Source: Tretioscincus oriximinensis
Lineage: Eukaryota > Chordata > Lepidosauria > Squamata > Gymnophthalmidae
Length of the DNA stretch: 64,000 nt
NCBI GenBank assembly: GCA_022410635.1
Contig: JAJVDF010000957.1
Location: 85,036 to 149,035 of the forward strand
Direction of reading: 5' to 3'
Shown here: positions 45,521 to 56,858 of the stretch, piece after piece
Layout of the letters: each line of letters begins with the position of its first letter
How positions within the stretch are numbered: the stretch's first letter is position 1
Notes under the pieces: generated by a model
The model's database searches: none
What the model saw: the letters and a program-made list of their open reading frames with translations, nothing else
What the model was told of the DNA's origin: nothing
Made by a program: the position numbers and the translations under genes

Positions 45521-45777
45521 CTAACTGCCTTTATGGATTGGCCAGAATGACAAAGTATTGGCAATCTGGGTAAAAAACCTATTCCCTTTAAGGTGCCTGC
45601 CTAACTAGTTCAGGTAGTCGAATTCTGATCTCATTACATTTGTTACTGAAACTTCTGAGCTGTGTCAGGTTTCAATACATGTCCGATTTGAATCAAAATT
45701 GTTATCCTTTTAGAATTACATAGTGATTTCCTTAATTCTAATGGCCTAAACAGATTACCTAAGACCAGATAGAAGTA

Positions 45778-46037
45778 CAGTGGTACCTCGGTTCTCGAAC
45801 GCCTTGAAAGTCGACCAAATCGGTGTTCGACCAGGCGATTCCAGAAACTTTTGTCCTGGAATCCGAACACCTATTTGGAACTCGAACTTCCTCCGGCGTT
45901 CTTTCGGCCCGGCGCGCCTTGCTTGTGTCATCAGTGTGCGTTTTTTCGGCCCGGCGCGCCTTGCTTCAGTTCTCGAACAATTTGGTTCTCGACCGTCCTG
46001 CCGGAACGAATTCTGTTCGAGAACCGAGGTACCACTG
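45778..46037. mobile_element. Tc1/mariner-superfamily MITE
   Basis: The 260-bp element starts CAGTGGTACCTCGGTTCTCG and ends with the exact complement, flanked by TA on each side (45776-45777 and 46038-46039). A TA target duplication and a CAGTGGTACC-type terminus fit the Tigger-like branch. The interior has two direct copies of TTCGGCCCGGCGCGCCTTGC, an unusually GC-rich core. No transposase is encoded. Confidence 0.82.
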
Positions 46038-46039
46038 TA

Positions 46040-47115
46040 CAGGTAAACAGGGAAGATTAGAATGCAAACACTTGACTTTGTATCAATTTCAAGATATGAT
46101 TGCTCACAGGGGAAAATGTTGAAATCTTGGAAACTTATTTTGGCATGGTATTTGACAGATATAATTTAAGCATGATTAAATCAACTTGCAAAAGTAATTT
46201 CTGTATGATATGACTTATGTCTTACCACTCTGATATATGTAAGCTAGTCTGGCCCAAAGTGGACCGGGATATCATTGATCTACAATAAGTGCTAACCATA
46301 TTGTGCACTAAAACTTCTCGTCCTTCAAAGTTAACTAAAGCAGTTTCATTCATTTACAGAAACAATGACCCAGCTACCTGGACATGGTTTACTAGTCCAC
46401 ACATGTGTACTGTTCAGATGTTGTTCATAATCTGATTTAATACCAGGTATGACATTTGGATTGCTTAGAAGGAAGCTATTAGTTGAGCGGCATACAAGAC
46501 TATTTTAGTGTCTTTTCCCTGTTCACAGATCTGTCTGAAAAAGGTAGAGAATAATAATCTTGAGTGTGGCCTCTGTTAAGCTCCTTGGGCCACTCCACCA
46601 GCCTAGTATGTGTGTTGGAGGAGAGTTAAATTTTGAAATAAGATCAATTCTGAAAAACTGGATCCGTTGAATTGCAATCAATTATTGAAAATCTGGTTTT
46701 TTAATATAATTTGATTCTAACCCTGTTTAAACACAAATTTCAGTTTTCTTAAACATGCAAACTATTGGATGCATATGCAGTTTTGGCATATTTGTCACAA
46801 CTGCAATTATTAACTTATCTATTTAAAGCATTCTTCTAGCATTTCTTCATGTAAAAATAATAAAATAGTGTGCAATAGAATTTAAAAACAAGATCAAAAG
46901 CAGTTGACACTAAATAAAAACGTGATTAAAAATAGGATGAAGGCACAATATTTAATACTAGGCCATTCCAGAGAGTGGACAGCCTCAGAAAATGTAGAAA
47001 TAATATATTGGGATTCATTTGTTTAGACTCTGTTTAGACAAATATGAAGCTGAGAAAATACTCATAAAATTTCATCGACATGGAAAAGAGGTGGCCCCAC
47101 ATTAAGGGTTCCGCG
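46040..47115. other. AT-rich noncoding
   Basis: No gene is recognised. The 46860-46990 segment has the look of an old L2 3' UTR (AAAACAAGATCAAAAGCAG then TACTAGGCCATTCCAGAG) but this is weak. Confidence 0.3.
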
Positions 47116-48019
47116 TGTTGCCGGCGCACGCCCGGGGAGCCGGCAACGTGGGTGCCACCATGTTTTCGGAGGTCACTTCCGACCTCCGAAAACATGGCGT
47201 CCGGTGACGCGCTTCCGGCGCGATGCCGGACTATAAAAGCAAGAGGCCGGCGCCATTTTCGGCCTCTTGCTTTTAGGCGCCATCCCTCCCTCCCTTTAAT
47301 TAGGTTTTTTCTTCGTCATGGACAGTGAGGGGTTGGCGGGTGACGCACCTTGGGATGGGCAGAAGGGACAGTCACTGGCCAGGGGTGGCAGGAAATCCCC
47401 TGACTGATCCCATAGGATATAGCTTAGGGGGAGCCCTTAAGGGTTTTAAGGCAGCCGAGCTTGCCCTTGGGGAGGGGCTGGAAGCCGAAGGCTGCCTTAA
47501 GTCAGGGAAGGGGGCTCGTGACAGAGCTTGCGCTCAAAACTTCCTATGATCCCCGGGTTAACCGGCTTGCAACGGTGCAAGCTGGGCGGGGCTCACAAGG
47601 GTGTGAGCCTGCCAGGGCTGTGCCAGCAGAGGGCTGGACAGCTGGATCGCTTAGCTGACTCACGTGGGCGTGAGCAGCAATAGTAGTGGTAGTCCCATCC
47701 GGGTCAGCCCTAGAGGCTGAGTGGGACAGTCCACCCAAGGTGCTGTGCCTGCCACTTCCCTTTCACCTTGCCATGGCCTTTACCTCCATTTCTGGGTTCT
47801 GTTATCGGAAGAAGATCTGCAAGCAACTTTAATGCATGCGAGCGCAGTTTTGGTTATTGTTAATTAAACTACTTGACGCTGTTGTCACTTTGTTTGGAAA
47901 TTGTTAAGTTAAAGATAGCACATGTTCACTTTATGGGGTTTATTGTTGTGTTAATAAATATGTTGTTCCCTGCATAATATTGTCTGTCGTGACTCCCACG
48001 ATGGCCGTCGCCGGCAACA
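47116..48019 (+). mobile_element. Candidate solo LTR, GC-rich
   Basis: The 904-bp segment begins TGTTGCCGGCG and ends CGCCGGCAACA, an 11-bp perfect inverted repeat with TG...CA ends. It has a TATA box (TATAAAAG, 47232-47239), a long GC- and CpG-rich U3-like part and an AATAAA at 47953-47958 in an AT-rich 3' part, a plausible U3-R-U5 layout. It contains hairpins at 47117-47146, 47157-47198 and around 47239-47275. The flanking pentamers (CCGCG, TATTT) do not match, so the expected TSD is missing. No internal coding is present. Family unknown; ERV, Gypsy and DIRS-like origins are all possible. Confidence 0.55.
47157..47198. repeat. Near-perfect 42-bp palindrome inside the LTR
   Basis: CCATGTTTTCGGAGGTCACT is followed by its complement. 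It lies just upstream of the TATA box, so it may have served as a regulatory site of the element. Confidence 0.75.
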
Positions 48020-48113
48020 TATTTGCTTACATCCCCTCCCAAAAATAACACATCTCAGCTGATTTCAAATAATAGTGCAGTCTTCTTTTTAGGACTAATT
48101 AATAGAGGTGTAA

Positions 48114-48367
48114 ACTGAGAGCCAGTTTGGTGTAGTGGTTAGAGTGTTGGACTCGTACCTGGTAGTTTCCCGGTTTGATTCCCCACTCCTCCATGAAAGC
48201 CAGCTGGATGGCCTTGGCCAGTCACAGTTCTCAGCCCCACATACTCCACAGGGTGTCTGGTGTGGAGAGAGCAACTAAAGCTATTTGCACTACCCTATGG
48301 TTGGCCGCCCTGAGACCTTTCGGTATAGGGCAGGATACAAGTACAGATAAATAAATAAATAAATAAA
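48114..48367 (+). mobile_element. tRNA-derived SINE, well preserved
   Basis: The head begins GAGAGCCAGTTTGGTGTAGTG (first 20 bases GAGAGCCAGTTTGGTGTAGT) with an A-box-like TGGTGTAGTGGTTA and a B-box-like GGTTTGATTCC. The body has CCACTCCTCCATGAAAGCCA, TGGCCTTGGCCAGTCACAG and CCTCACAGGGTGTCTG-like text, and the 3' end CGCCCTGAGACC...GGCAGGATACAAGTA with (AAAT)n. This matches the common lizard SINE type whose tail is LINE-derived. It has no pol III coding function of its own. Confidence 0.78.
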
Positions 48368-48594
48368 GTCTTACTTTATGATCAAATGATTTGAATTGAA
48401 CCAATTTGAACTAGTCTGAATCAGATTGAACTGTCCCTTGATTTGTTCAATTTAATTTCAATTTAGTTGCATAATTTAGCTAGTGTTTACCTTAAAAATA
48501 AGGCTTTTAAAATGTATTTCAATGTGATTTTCTTATTTTAAACTAACAGGAGTATACTAAATTGTATGAGTTCAGACCCCTCACTGCCCCCTCC

Positions 48595-48900
48595 ATAAGA
48601 ACATAAGAGGAGCCCTACTGAATTGGACCAGAGCCCATCTAGTCCAGCATTTTGTTTCATACAGAGGCCCACCAATTGTACTTGGGCAGGCTGAACAAAA
48701 GACGGCAACATCTTCACCATTTCACAAGTATTGCCTGTTGCTCCATCCCAGAGGCAGTCTCCATAGATCCTCCCTATTATCTATTTATACCTTTGTCTAT
48801 CCATAAACTTATCTAATCCTGTCTTAAAGCTATCCAGGCTGCTAGCTATCACCACCTCCTTTGGAAGTAACTCCTTCCAACTGAAAAATTCACAACGATC
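48595..48900 (-). mobile_element. CR1-type LINE 3' end
   Basis: On the plus strand it opens ATAAGAACATAAGAGGAGCC, then CTACTGAATTGGACCAGAGC and CCATCTAGTCCAGC, the inverted 3' end of reptilian CR1. Further on CCATAAACTTATCTAATCCT and TGTCTTAAAGCTATCC encode, on the minus strand, the DSFKT-GLDRFMD type C-terminus also seen at 15180 and 59500. Confidence 0.75.
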
Positions 48901-49194
48901 CTCCCTCCCCCAAAAAGAGGTGACAGGAAGCTGATGGGTTCAGCCAGCCACAATTTAGTATAACTGGACACCCCAAGACAGAATATTATTAGTCTTTTAT
49001 TCTAATATCATTAGAATAATATTAGTCTGTATGTGACAAAATGTTATAGAACAACAATCATGAAAGAAACGTACATAATATATACATGTATGAAACGTCA
49101 CACCACTAAGACTATCTAGAATAACTAGAAATCAGTGTCAGGATTCTTGAAGGAAAAGGTTCAATATGTAGCAGGAAATAATGTTACTATTGGG

Positions 49195-49439
49195 CAGGTG
49201 CCTTCAGTAGCCAGCCCTGGTTGCTAGGGCCTCGTAATGTCTTTGATGCATTTGTAGTAGTAGTAGTAGTAGTAATAGTAATAGTAATAGTAATAGTAAT
49301 AGCAATAATAGTAATTGTAATAATAGTAATAGTAATAGTAGTAGTAATCAACTATCAACTGCTGTCATCAGAAAATCTGGGCAGCTAACTTTTAATCCAG
49401 CTTCAATCCAGTTCCAGGATGGAGAAACACAGCATTTAA

Positions 49440-49535
<96 letters not shown>

Positions 49536-49560
49536 CATTGGATACAAATCCATTAAAAAT
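49195..49560 (-). repeat. Dispersed repeat with (TAG)n and (TAA)n microsatellites
   Basis: TTGGGCAGGTGCCTTCAGTAG then CCAGCC-TGGTTGCTAGGG at the left, and GGATACAAATCCATT at the right, are the reverse complement of the repeat at 1460-1680. (TAG/TAA)n lies at 49255-49345 and (TAA)n at 49443-49533. About 100 bp not found in the first copy separate the two arrays. Confidence 0.6.
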
Positions 49561-49719
49561 ACAGAGGGGAATCCTTATATTCTATGAATTTGTATTTTCT
49601 TCCTACTTTTCTATGGATTTGTATCCAACTATATATACAGATACTTTCACCTTGATTTCTTCAATTATATATACCATTATATTATACATTATACCAATGT
49701 ATAATATACCATTATGCCT

Positions 49720-50035
49720 AAATGGTATAGAACTCCTAGCACAACTCACACATTTCTTCCCAAATATAAGTGGTTTACGTTGGCACAGATGCCAACAAAG
49801 ACATTTATATTATCACATGGTGTGGCAATGGGAAATTGTACAAGAATATTGGAAGAAGGTAGAAGTGGAAATAAATAATATATTGAATATACAAATAGTT
49901 ATAACAGATAAAATGGCTATAATGCACATAGACCTAAATAATCTTCAATCTATAGTACAAAAAGATATAATGGATAAATTGATTGCATATACACAAATAG
50001 TGGGCAGTTGGAAACAAATCTAAATGGATGATTAG
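49720..50035 (+). pseudogene. L1 ORF2 C-terminal fragment
   Basis: The open frame has LLAQLTHFFPNISGLRWHRC then YYHMVWQWEIVQEYWKKVEV, matching the L1 C-terminal motif (L-x-H-I-x-P-x-I-S-x-L-CWxCG...HMWW-C). The cysteines of the motif are partly replaced (W-H-R-C retained, C-P lost). It is an old fragment on the plus strand, followed by an inverted L2-like tail. Confidence 0.68.
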
Positions 50036-50130
50036 CAAATGGTACAATTATTTATTTATTATTTATTCACATTTATACCCTGCCCTACATCCGAAAATAA
50101 CATTAAAAACCTGTAAATATCCTAGCAGTA
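50036..50130 (-). repeat. L2-like 3' tail
   Basis: TTATTTATTATTTATTCACA, then TTTATACCCTGCCCTACATC is the inverted TATACCC-GCCCT tail of L2-class LINEs. Confidence 0.5.
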
Positions 50131-52633
50131 GTGAGAGCAAATTCTCGTATAAATAATGTAAATAACATAGAAAAGATTAGTATATATAAATAAAAAGGAT
50201 GAATAATAAAATTAATTTTAGAAAATAATTTTAAGAGTGAAAATGAAAAACTGAATGTTAGATTAATTTTTTCAATATAACATTTTATAAGGATTTGATT
50301 AAATTGCCCTTTTAGGGAGGAGGGAGGGATATAGAGAAAGAAGTGGCAATATGCATATGATGTAAAAACAGACTACTGTTTTGCTTGACTACTAAAAGTT
50401 ATAGAACTTGAAAAAATAGAAATTTTCTACGCAGATTGAATTTAGTGGTGTTAAAGGTCAAAGACTATTCGTGCATTTATTATGATAATTAGACCATGGG
50501 CAATTTGGTGGCCTCTTGCATTCACACCTTATAATGGACCAGCAGAGTATCCTCCCCTTTCTAATATTTTCTGCCTACATTGGATGGGATGTAGACCAAT
50601 CCAAGATGTCTAAAATGCAATCCTAATTCAGTCTACTAATAGGCCTATTTGCTGAGGTGTAAATGTACTAGGGAATGATATAACAGACCATGGAAGTGGG
50701 TTGATAATCTGCCTGAAAGATTCAATCCTAAACAACTTGTTCCACAAATATAAGAAGGAACACTTACTCTCCTACATCTTTACCAGTGCATTAACATTTC
50801 TTCTTGAAGATCTCGGTGTGCACCATGTGTAGACAGACAGTTATGTATTCTTTGGTTTCTATACGAAAATCAGCAGCAGAAGGATGCTACTATAAAACAA
50901 GTTGAAAAAGCAATTGTTTTAAAAGGGGTGGGGGGGATCTACAATAATAATTAGCCATGGAAAATATAACAACTATTCCTCAATCAGTCCTCTACTGTCA
51001 CAGTCCCAAATAAGTATTGAAATAGTAGTTTAATTATATGAACATAAAATTCAGTTTATGCTATCAGATCAAATTATTATCTTCTAAGTGAGCTACTGAA
51101 ATAGCATTAATCTATAAAACTGGATCCTTTACATCAAATTGAAACAAATTACTTTTCTATATATCTTCTTAATATTTCACGAAAGTATCATAAAAGCTGA
51201 TCAGATTAATTCCAAGAATCAGTATTTCATTTGCCTAAAATTCATGGGAAAATCCTTGAAACGGTGGTAGATCAATACTGACTTCATTTTGCATTTATGC
51301 ATGATTCATCACACATGAACACTGTCTTTTATGCTACTTGTTTCTTGATTCTTTGTGCTGCATATGGCAACATTACATTCCAATTTCTCACTTCTATCAC
51401 ATCAAGCCAAGTCAACATCCAGAAGGCAGTTCAAATGAGATTGTGTCTTATATAAATACATTTAAACAAAAGAAGTAGCACATCAGGAATTCTTCAGATT
51501 TTTTTTTCATATTCAGAATGCATTTTAGTTAGAAGCAAAGAATCATTCTGCAGAATAAGATAGCTAGGTTTAGTGGCTTGAAGGAAATTGCTAGACTAGG
51601 AATCTGACCTCCAGGGGACAATTTGCATATTCCCAGTGCATTCTGGATAGAAATGAAGAGACTGTCTGAATATCAAGATAGTTAGGTTTAGCAGTTTGAA
51701 GAAAACCACATACCTAATGCTATGCAAATTCATAAAATGTATAATAAAAAATTAAATAACTTAAACGCCATTGGTAGGATACTTAACAGTGTTAAGAAGA
51801 GGATATCAACTCACTCTCAACAACATGGATGAGGAGGGAGCTATATGGCCAACTGCAATATATACAATATTTTTACACTTCATCCAGAAGAGAATCCACT
51901 CTTCACCTCCCATTAATACAAGGTTGTCTCTTTACTTGATATAGATGATACATTGAATCTCATTAGGGAATATGAAAACTTCATTGACAGAGCAGAAAAA
52001 AGCTATATAGAATGAAAAAAACAAAATTTTAAGAGAAACAGAGGAATGGAATTATATAAACCAATGAATCAAGAGGATCAGGAGACGATCTGTATTTACT
52101 GTCTACAACTCAAGGACTGATACCAGGTTCTCATGCAGAACAATGCATATGACTATTCTATCCACTAAGAAAAAGTTAAACTCTCAGAATCCTCTAAAAG
52201 TGTTGCTGTGAAGAAGGATAGAGATTGTTGAAAATTTTCCATTGATACAGATCTGACCTAACCTTACGAGATGTGCACTGTTTTCCAGGATGCACTAATC
52301 AAATGTATCTGATAGGCTGCTAGGATTGACTCCTATAGACTACTACCCATTCCTATTACTACACATAGGGATGAAAGACACCACAAGAAAAACTTTGTAG
52401 CTATCATCACATTAGTCAGGAATAAGAAAATGGAAAGGATTTTAGAGGTGAACAACTAGCTGTGTTGATGGTGATATCAGTAAGTATTTGGATATCCAGA
52501 TCATGGAGTTAACTAAATATATGAAAAATATATTCTTCATTACCCAGGCATTTAACTCATAGCACCATCTGTGTTCTGTGTTCCATCAAGGGAGGGCGGG
52601 AAGGAAGGAAGGAGAGTATGGATCTTTTTAAAA
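50131..52633. other. AT-rich noncoding
   Basis: No gene, TIR or repeat family is recognised. Two phrases around 51525-51560 and 51640-51700 (GCA-TTCTG-ATAGAA...GATAG-TAGGTTTAG-GG-TTGAAG) repeat once at about 115-bp spacing. Confidence 0.35.

Positions 52634-52692
<59 letters not shown>
52634..52692 (+). repeat. (GAT)n microsatellite
   Basis: About 19 GAT units. It makes poly-Asp and poly-Ser open frames that are not genes. A LINE/SINE-like tail (GGCAGGATATAAATCATTTT, about 52740) follows. Confidence 0.9.
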
Positions 52693-52693
<1 letters not shown>

Positions 52694-53199
52694 GAAGAAT
52701 TTCTTGATCTTCTGTTACCTGTGCTGGGACCAATGGTGAAAGGCAGGATATAAATCATTTTAAATTTTTAAAAAATCTGCCAAGAGGTGAAAGAGAAAAC
52801 AAGGGGATCTGTTATTTTGCTTTTAATTTTAACTAACAGAGGGGAAATTATTATGGGAGTAAGGGTGGCTGGAACCCTGGAAGGCAATGGTCATGCAATC
52901 CTTGAACTTTGGCTGACAAGGAGAGAATTCAGCCTTCAAGTTTGGGCTTCCGAAAGAGGATAGAAAGATCCAATAATTGGATATCCTAAAAGACAAAAAT
53001 GTCAAGGATAGATGGAAAAAGTGCAAAATGAAAACTTAGAAGCATAACCTTTAATAATCCATAAAAGAAGAAAGAATTAAAAGTATCTAAAATTATCAGG
53101 GCAGAGGAATGCAGAACTTAAAAACATGTTTTAAAAAAAAAAGAATTGTGTAAGAAGTAGAAAGAGAAAAACTTATGAAAAGACTAATATATCTGTTTT

Positions 53200-53485
53200 C
53201 TGTTCTGCAGAAAATGCAGGACAAGTGTCAGAAAACCTAAAGGTAAATATGAATTGAGCCTTGCAAGAGAGCCCAAAAGCAATAAAAATGGATTTGGGGG
53301 ATATGCCAGAACCAAAAGAAAAAGAAATGCAATAGGATTTTTACAAGATGAGAATAGTGAATTGGTCAAAGATGATATTGTGATGACTGCATTTCTGAAC
53401 TCTTATTTTCTACCTGTTTTCTCTAAGAAAGGAAATGTAACATCAACTGCCTTTCATTGTGTTATTGAAGGAAAAAGATAATTGA
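53200..53485 (+). pseudogene. CR1-type LINE, segment before the reverse transcriptase
   Basis: The frame reads LAREPKSNKNGFGGYARTKR then IGFLQDENSELVKDDIVMTA and FLNSYFLPVF. It matches the CR1 linker LAREVKKNKKGFYRYV-x-SKRK, LLDE-x-GDLVT-DD-EKAE and LN-x-FFASVF. The reverse transcriptase that should follow is missing. Confidence 0.7.
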
Positions 53486-54565
53486 GGCCTTTTATAAACA
53501 AAGAGAAGGCAAAGGAACATTTAACTGAGTTTAATAATTAAAATTTGTGTGACAGTATTGGCAGTGACAGCTGGCCTCTGAGTTCGTTGTGGCTACCGAA
53601 CACACCAGAAATTAAAATCAATGATAAAATCTCCATAGAAAATAATGGAGAACCATTGGCCAATCATAGGCCTTCTTAGAGGAACAAATCAAGCAGCAAC
53701 AAACCAAAAAGCTCCAGACAGCTACTTTTAGTGATGTTTTGGTCACCGATCCCAGAAGTTGAACCAATGGGGGGGCTGCCTGGGAGGGGCTACAGTCCCT
53801 CTTTCAGTCTGCCTGGAGGTGCCATTTTGTATTGGCAATTCAAGTAACAGACAGAGAGCAAGTCCGGTAAGCAGGGCCAGATTTAGGCTGCCAAGGGTTG
53901 GGTTCTGGTGGCAGCAGCCTCCACATTTAACCACCCTAGGCTGCAGGAGGCCTCAGAGGAAGGAGCTTCCTGTTGGGGTTTCCTACAGCTGCTGTCCATG
54001 GTGGCAACATATGGAGGCTGCTGGCAACTGAGCCAGGGACAGAAGCTCCTGCTGGGCTGCAGTCTGAGGAGCAAGCCACGAGGTAGGTTACCTTTCTTTC
54101 TCTTTCTTTCTTTTCTTTCTGTGCTTTCTCTCCTTCTTTATTTCTATCCTTTTTTCTCCTTCCCAGTTCCTTCTTTTTTTCTTCCTCTGTATACCTCCTC
54201 TTCGGGCCTTCCCTCCTTTCTTCATAATTTCATTTAATTTGGGTTGAGTTCTAGATTTCATTTGTGGTGTGTTTAAAGTGTGAATAACCAAAATCATTAG
54301 CCTATTTTTTATTTTACTCCTAATGAGGTTTTTAATTTTCTGTGGCTGTTTTTCCTTCTATTCTTTTTTTCCTGTCCTTTCTCTTTCCTTCCTTATTTCT
54401 ATCCTCCTTTTCCTTTTTTCCTCCTTCACACTTCTTTTTTTCTTCCTCTTTCTACCTCCCCTTTGGGCCATCCTCCCCTTCTTGCTTCAGCTTTTCTCCA
54501 TTTAATCTGGCTTAATCTGTATTTTTTTAAAATGGTTTCTGCTGAGCATATGTCTTTTACATATA
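53486..54565. other. Noncoding, with a pyrimidine-rich stretch at 54088-54500
   Basis: 53720-54080 is a moderately GC-rich block of unknown origin. 54088-54500 is T/C-rich, with CTTTCT-type repeats producing spurious hydrophobic frames. Confidence 0.35.
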
Positions 54566-54768
54566 CAGGGTGCTTCAAAAAATGTATACACACTTTGAAC
54601 TTCCATATGATGTACAGAATCAGTGGTGACTCATACTCAGAATTGTATTGATGCTGCAGGTCACCAATTTGAACAGTATTAACATTTGTTATTTATTTAA
54701 CTTTGTAGAACAGTAAATAAATTTTCTATGGAAGTTCACAGTGTGTATACATTTTTTGAAGCACCCTG
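54566..54768. mobile_element. Tc1/mariner MITE, copy 1
   Basis: It begins CAGGGTGCTTCAAAAAATGT and ends with the matching complement (CATTTTTTGAAGCACCCTG), flanked by TA (54564-54565 and 54769-54770). The inverted repeat extends over ATACACACTTTGAACTTCCATA. It is 203 bp with no coding. A second, oppositely oriented copy lies at 63199-63394. Confidence 0.85.
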
Positions 54769-54849
54769 TATATAAAAAAACTTCTAATGTGGGTTGAGTT
54801 CTAGTTTTTCTAATGTCAGAATGGCTCTCAGTTGCAGTTCTGCCTGCTT

Positions 54850-55050
54850 TTCAGTGTTTAAGAACTATCTAAAACCTTCAATTAGACCACCTCTCGAACA
54901 CCACCTTTCGAGGCTGAAGAGGCCCAAACGTTGCAGATGGATTTCATAAGGGAGGTGCTCCAGTTACCTGACCATTCTAGTTGCACCTCAGAAATGAGAT
55001 GTGGTGACCAGAATTGTACACAATATTCCTAATGTACACAATATTCCTAA
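54850..55050 (-). pseudogene. CR1-type LINE C-terminal fragment
   Basis: On the minus strand, YCVQFWSPH is followed in other frames by LEHLPYEIHLQRLGLFSLER and then a RGGLIEG segment. These are the typical CR1 phrases (EYCVQFW, LEHLSYEERLRELGLFSLE, RLRGDLIEVYK). Several frameshifts are present. Confidence 0.68.
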
Positions 55051-55192
55051 TTCCTCACCACAGATTTTTAAAGAGGCTAAAAACACTTGCTGACTTGAGT
55101 GGAAGAAAGGGGGAAGGACGGAAGGAAGAAAAGAAGGAAGGAAAAAAAAGAAGGGTAGAAGGAAAGAGCAGGAAGGACAGAAGAAAGGACAA

Positions 55193-55290
55193 AAGTGATG
55201 TCACTTCCTGTCTCACCCTGGGGAAGTGATGACGCTCCCTGTCCCGCCCCAGAAGTGATGTCACTTTCTGTCCCACCCCTGGAAGTGATA
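55193..55290 (+). repeat. Minisatellite, about 32-bp unit with TGATGTCACTTCC cores
   Basis: Three units share GAAGTGATGTCACTTCCTGT followed by CCC-ACCCC-G. Each unit has a CRE-like TGATGTCA/TGATGACG and an ETS-like CTTCCTG. A GGAAGG-type purine stretch precedes it. Confidence 0.65.
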
Positions 55291-56858
55291 TCAAAAAAAT
55301 CAGGGTGCAGTATGCGTGCCAAAAACTTCTACCATCCAACATTTGTGCTGGGGTCGCACCCTACCCAGAAAAAAACTGCGACAGCCACCACTGCCTATTG
55401 GTCACATTTTAATTCAACTCCAGCCCACTTTATAGAGAGAGGGAGATAGAAAGAGAAATGGGAATGCAAAAGGCCATGGGGGATTGGTTGCTCTGTTCCC
55501 AGGATGCTGAGTGCAGTCATGGCTCTCAGTGCCCTCCCAGACAGGCAGAGTTGTGGTAGAGGGTTTCTCCAGGAGGCCAGGATAAAGAACATGGGGACAG
55601 ACCGAAGGTGAACTGAAACTTAAGTGTGACCAGGACACTTGGGCTAGTTATTTGGAGTAAAAAAAAGCCTATTGTTAATTTTGCTGCTGACTTCTAACCC
55701 TCAGCAGGTCACTGGTCAGACCCAGCTATTCTACAGCGCTTCCTCCTGTGCCTTTGCTCAGGCACCATGTTTTTCAGCTTCCTGTCCTGAGAACAAACCT
55801 TCACGAAATGACGTAATGTTTTGAGGCACGAATGGCACAGTTGTTAAGAGATGGTCTTTCAAAGAGATCCATTCTCAAAAGGCCTCTGCTTCAGCCAATT
55901 CAGATGGTCGAAAAAAGTAGATTTAAAATCTAGCAAGCAGCTTAACTAGTACCACTACTAATCTGGTGGAGAAAGTATAATAGACGTATGCTTTCAGACA
56001 AAAAATAACTTTGTAATCCGCTCAGAATCCCTTTGGATTATTCTTCTTCTTAAGAGCTAAACTTGGTAAGAAAATCAATTCTGTTAAAAAAAGGTATTTC
56101 CAGTCTATCTATGTAACATTTACCAGAATATTTTTATTCATGTGCATTCCACCATATATGTGAAAATCTGGATTGGTCATAGCATTGTCTGTTTCTGATC
56201 AAAATTGCTGTTGTTGTCTACATATTTTGGACATTTAAATGTTGTATATATATTGTTTTTGTACATTTATTTCATCATTTTCACAGTACATCATTTCTCT
56301 TTCCTATAAATCATCTTATTCAGAGCACCATTTCAAAAATGTCAAAGGTTTCTAGGGTTGTATTTATTTTTAGCATTCATTCTAATCTTGAAGTTTCTAT
56401 TTGATGCCCAATAGAAAAGTCCAGTGATAAGAAAAAATAGTAATATAACAATATATAGTTAACAAATGAATATCCCGATTGATAACTACATTGTATTTTG
56501 AATCAATCAATCAAATATTCCAAAATAGTGGCTCTGTGGTCTAAAGGGTTTCCTCATATTGCAATTTTCACTGTTCTGTTATACTTTTATTGTGAAAAAC
56601 TTTAACAGATGTTTTCCAGGCAGTACATCAATGCAGATTTCAGACCAGACTCTACCATATCCATGTTAAAAAAGCTCCATATTGAGTGCTCCTTGGGAGC
56701 AGGCGAGAACGCCAGTGACATCTGAGGCAAGACATGTGCTCTAGTTCTGGAACTCAGTGAGGAGAGGAGAAGTTCCAGGATGTGCAATGCACAATTATTA
56801 TGTCATCTGCTTGCTATTGTAATGTGGAATATTATAGGTATGTGAGGGCAGACACACA
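55291..56858. other. Noncoding, no gene recognised
   Basis: No recognisable domain, TIR or tandem array was seen. Confidence 0.35.

Noticed and set aside
44863..45564. Long open frames spanning the N gap
   Set aside because: They are open only because Ns cannot encode stops.
47080..47738. Open frames in the GC-rich LTR
   Set aside because: Short, overlapping and without motifs; explained by CpG-rich composition lacking stop codons.
48118..48180. Possible tRNA gene
   Set aside because: Well-preserved SINE head followed by SINE body and tail.
52552..52758. Poly-Asp / poly-Ser proteins
   Set aside because: Translations of the (GAT)n microsatellite.
54088..54505. Hydrophobic, membrane-protein-like open frames
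   Set aside because: Translations of a T/C-rich low-complexity tract.
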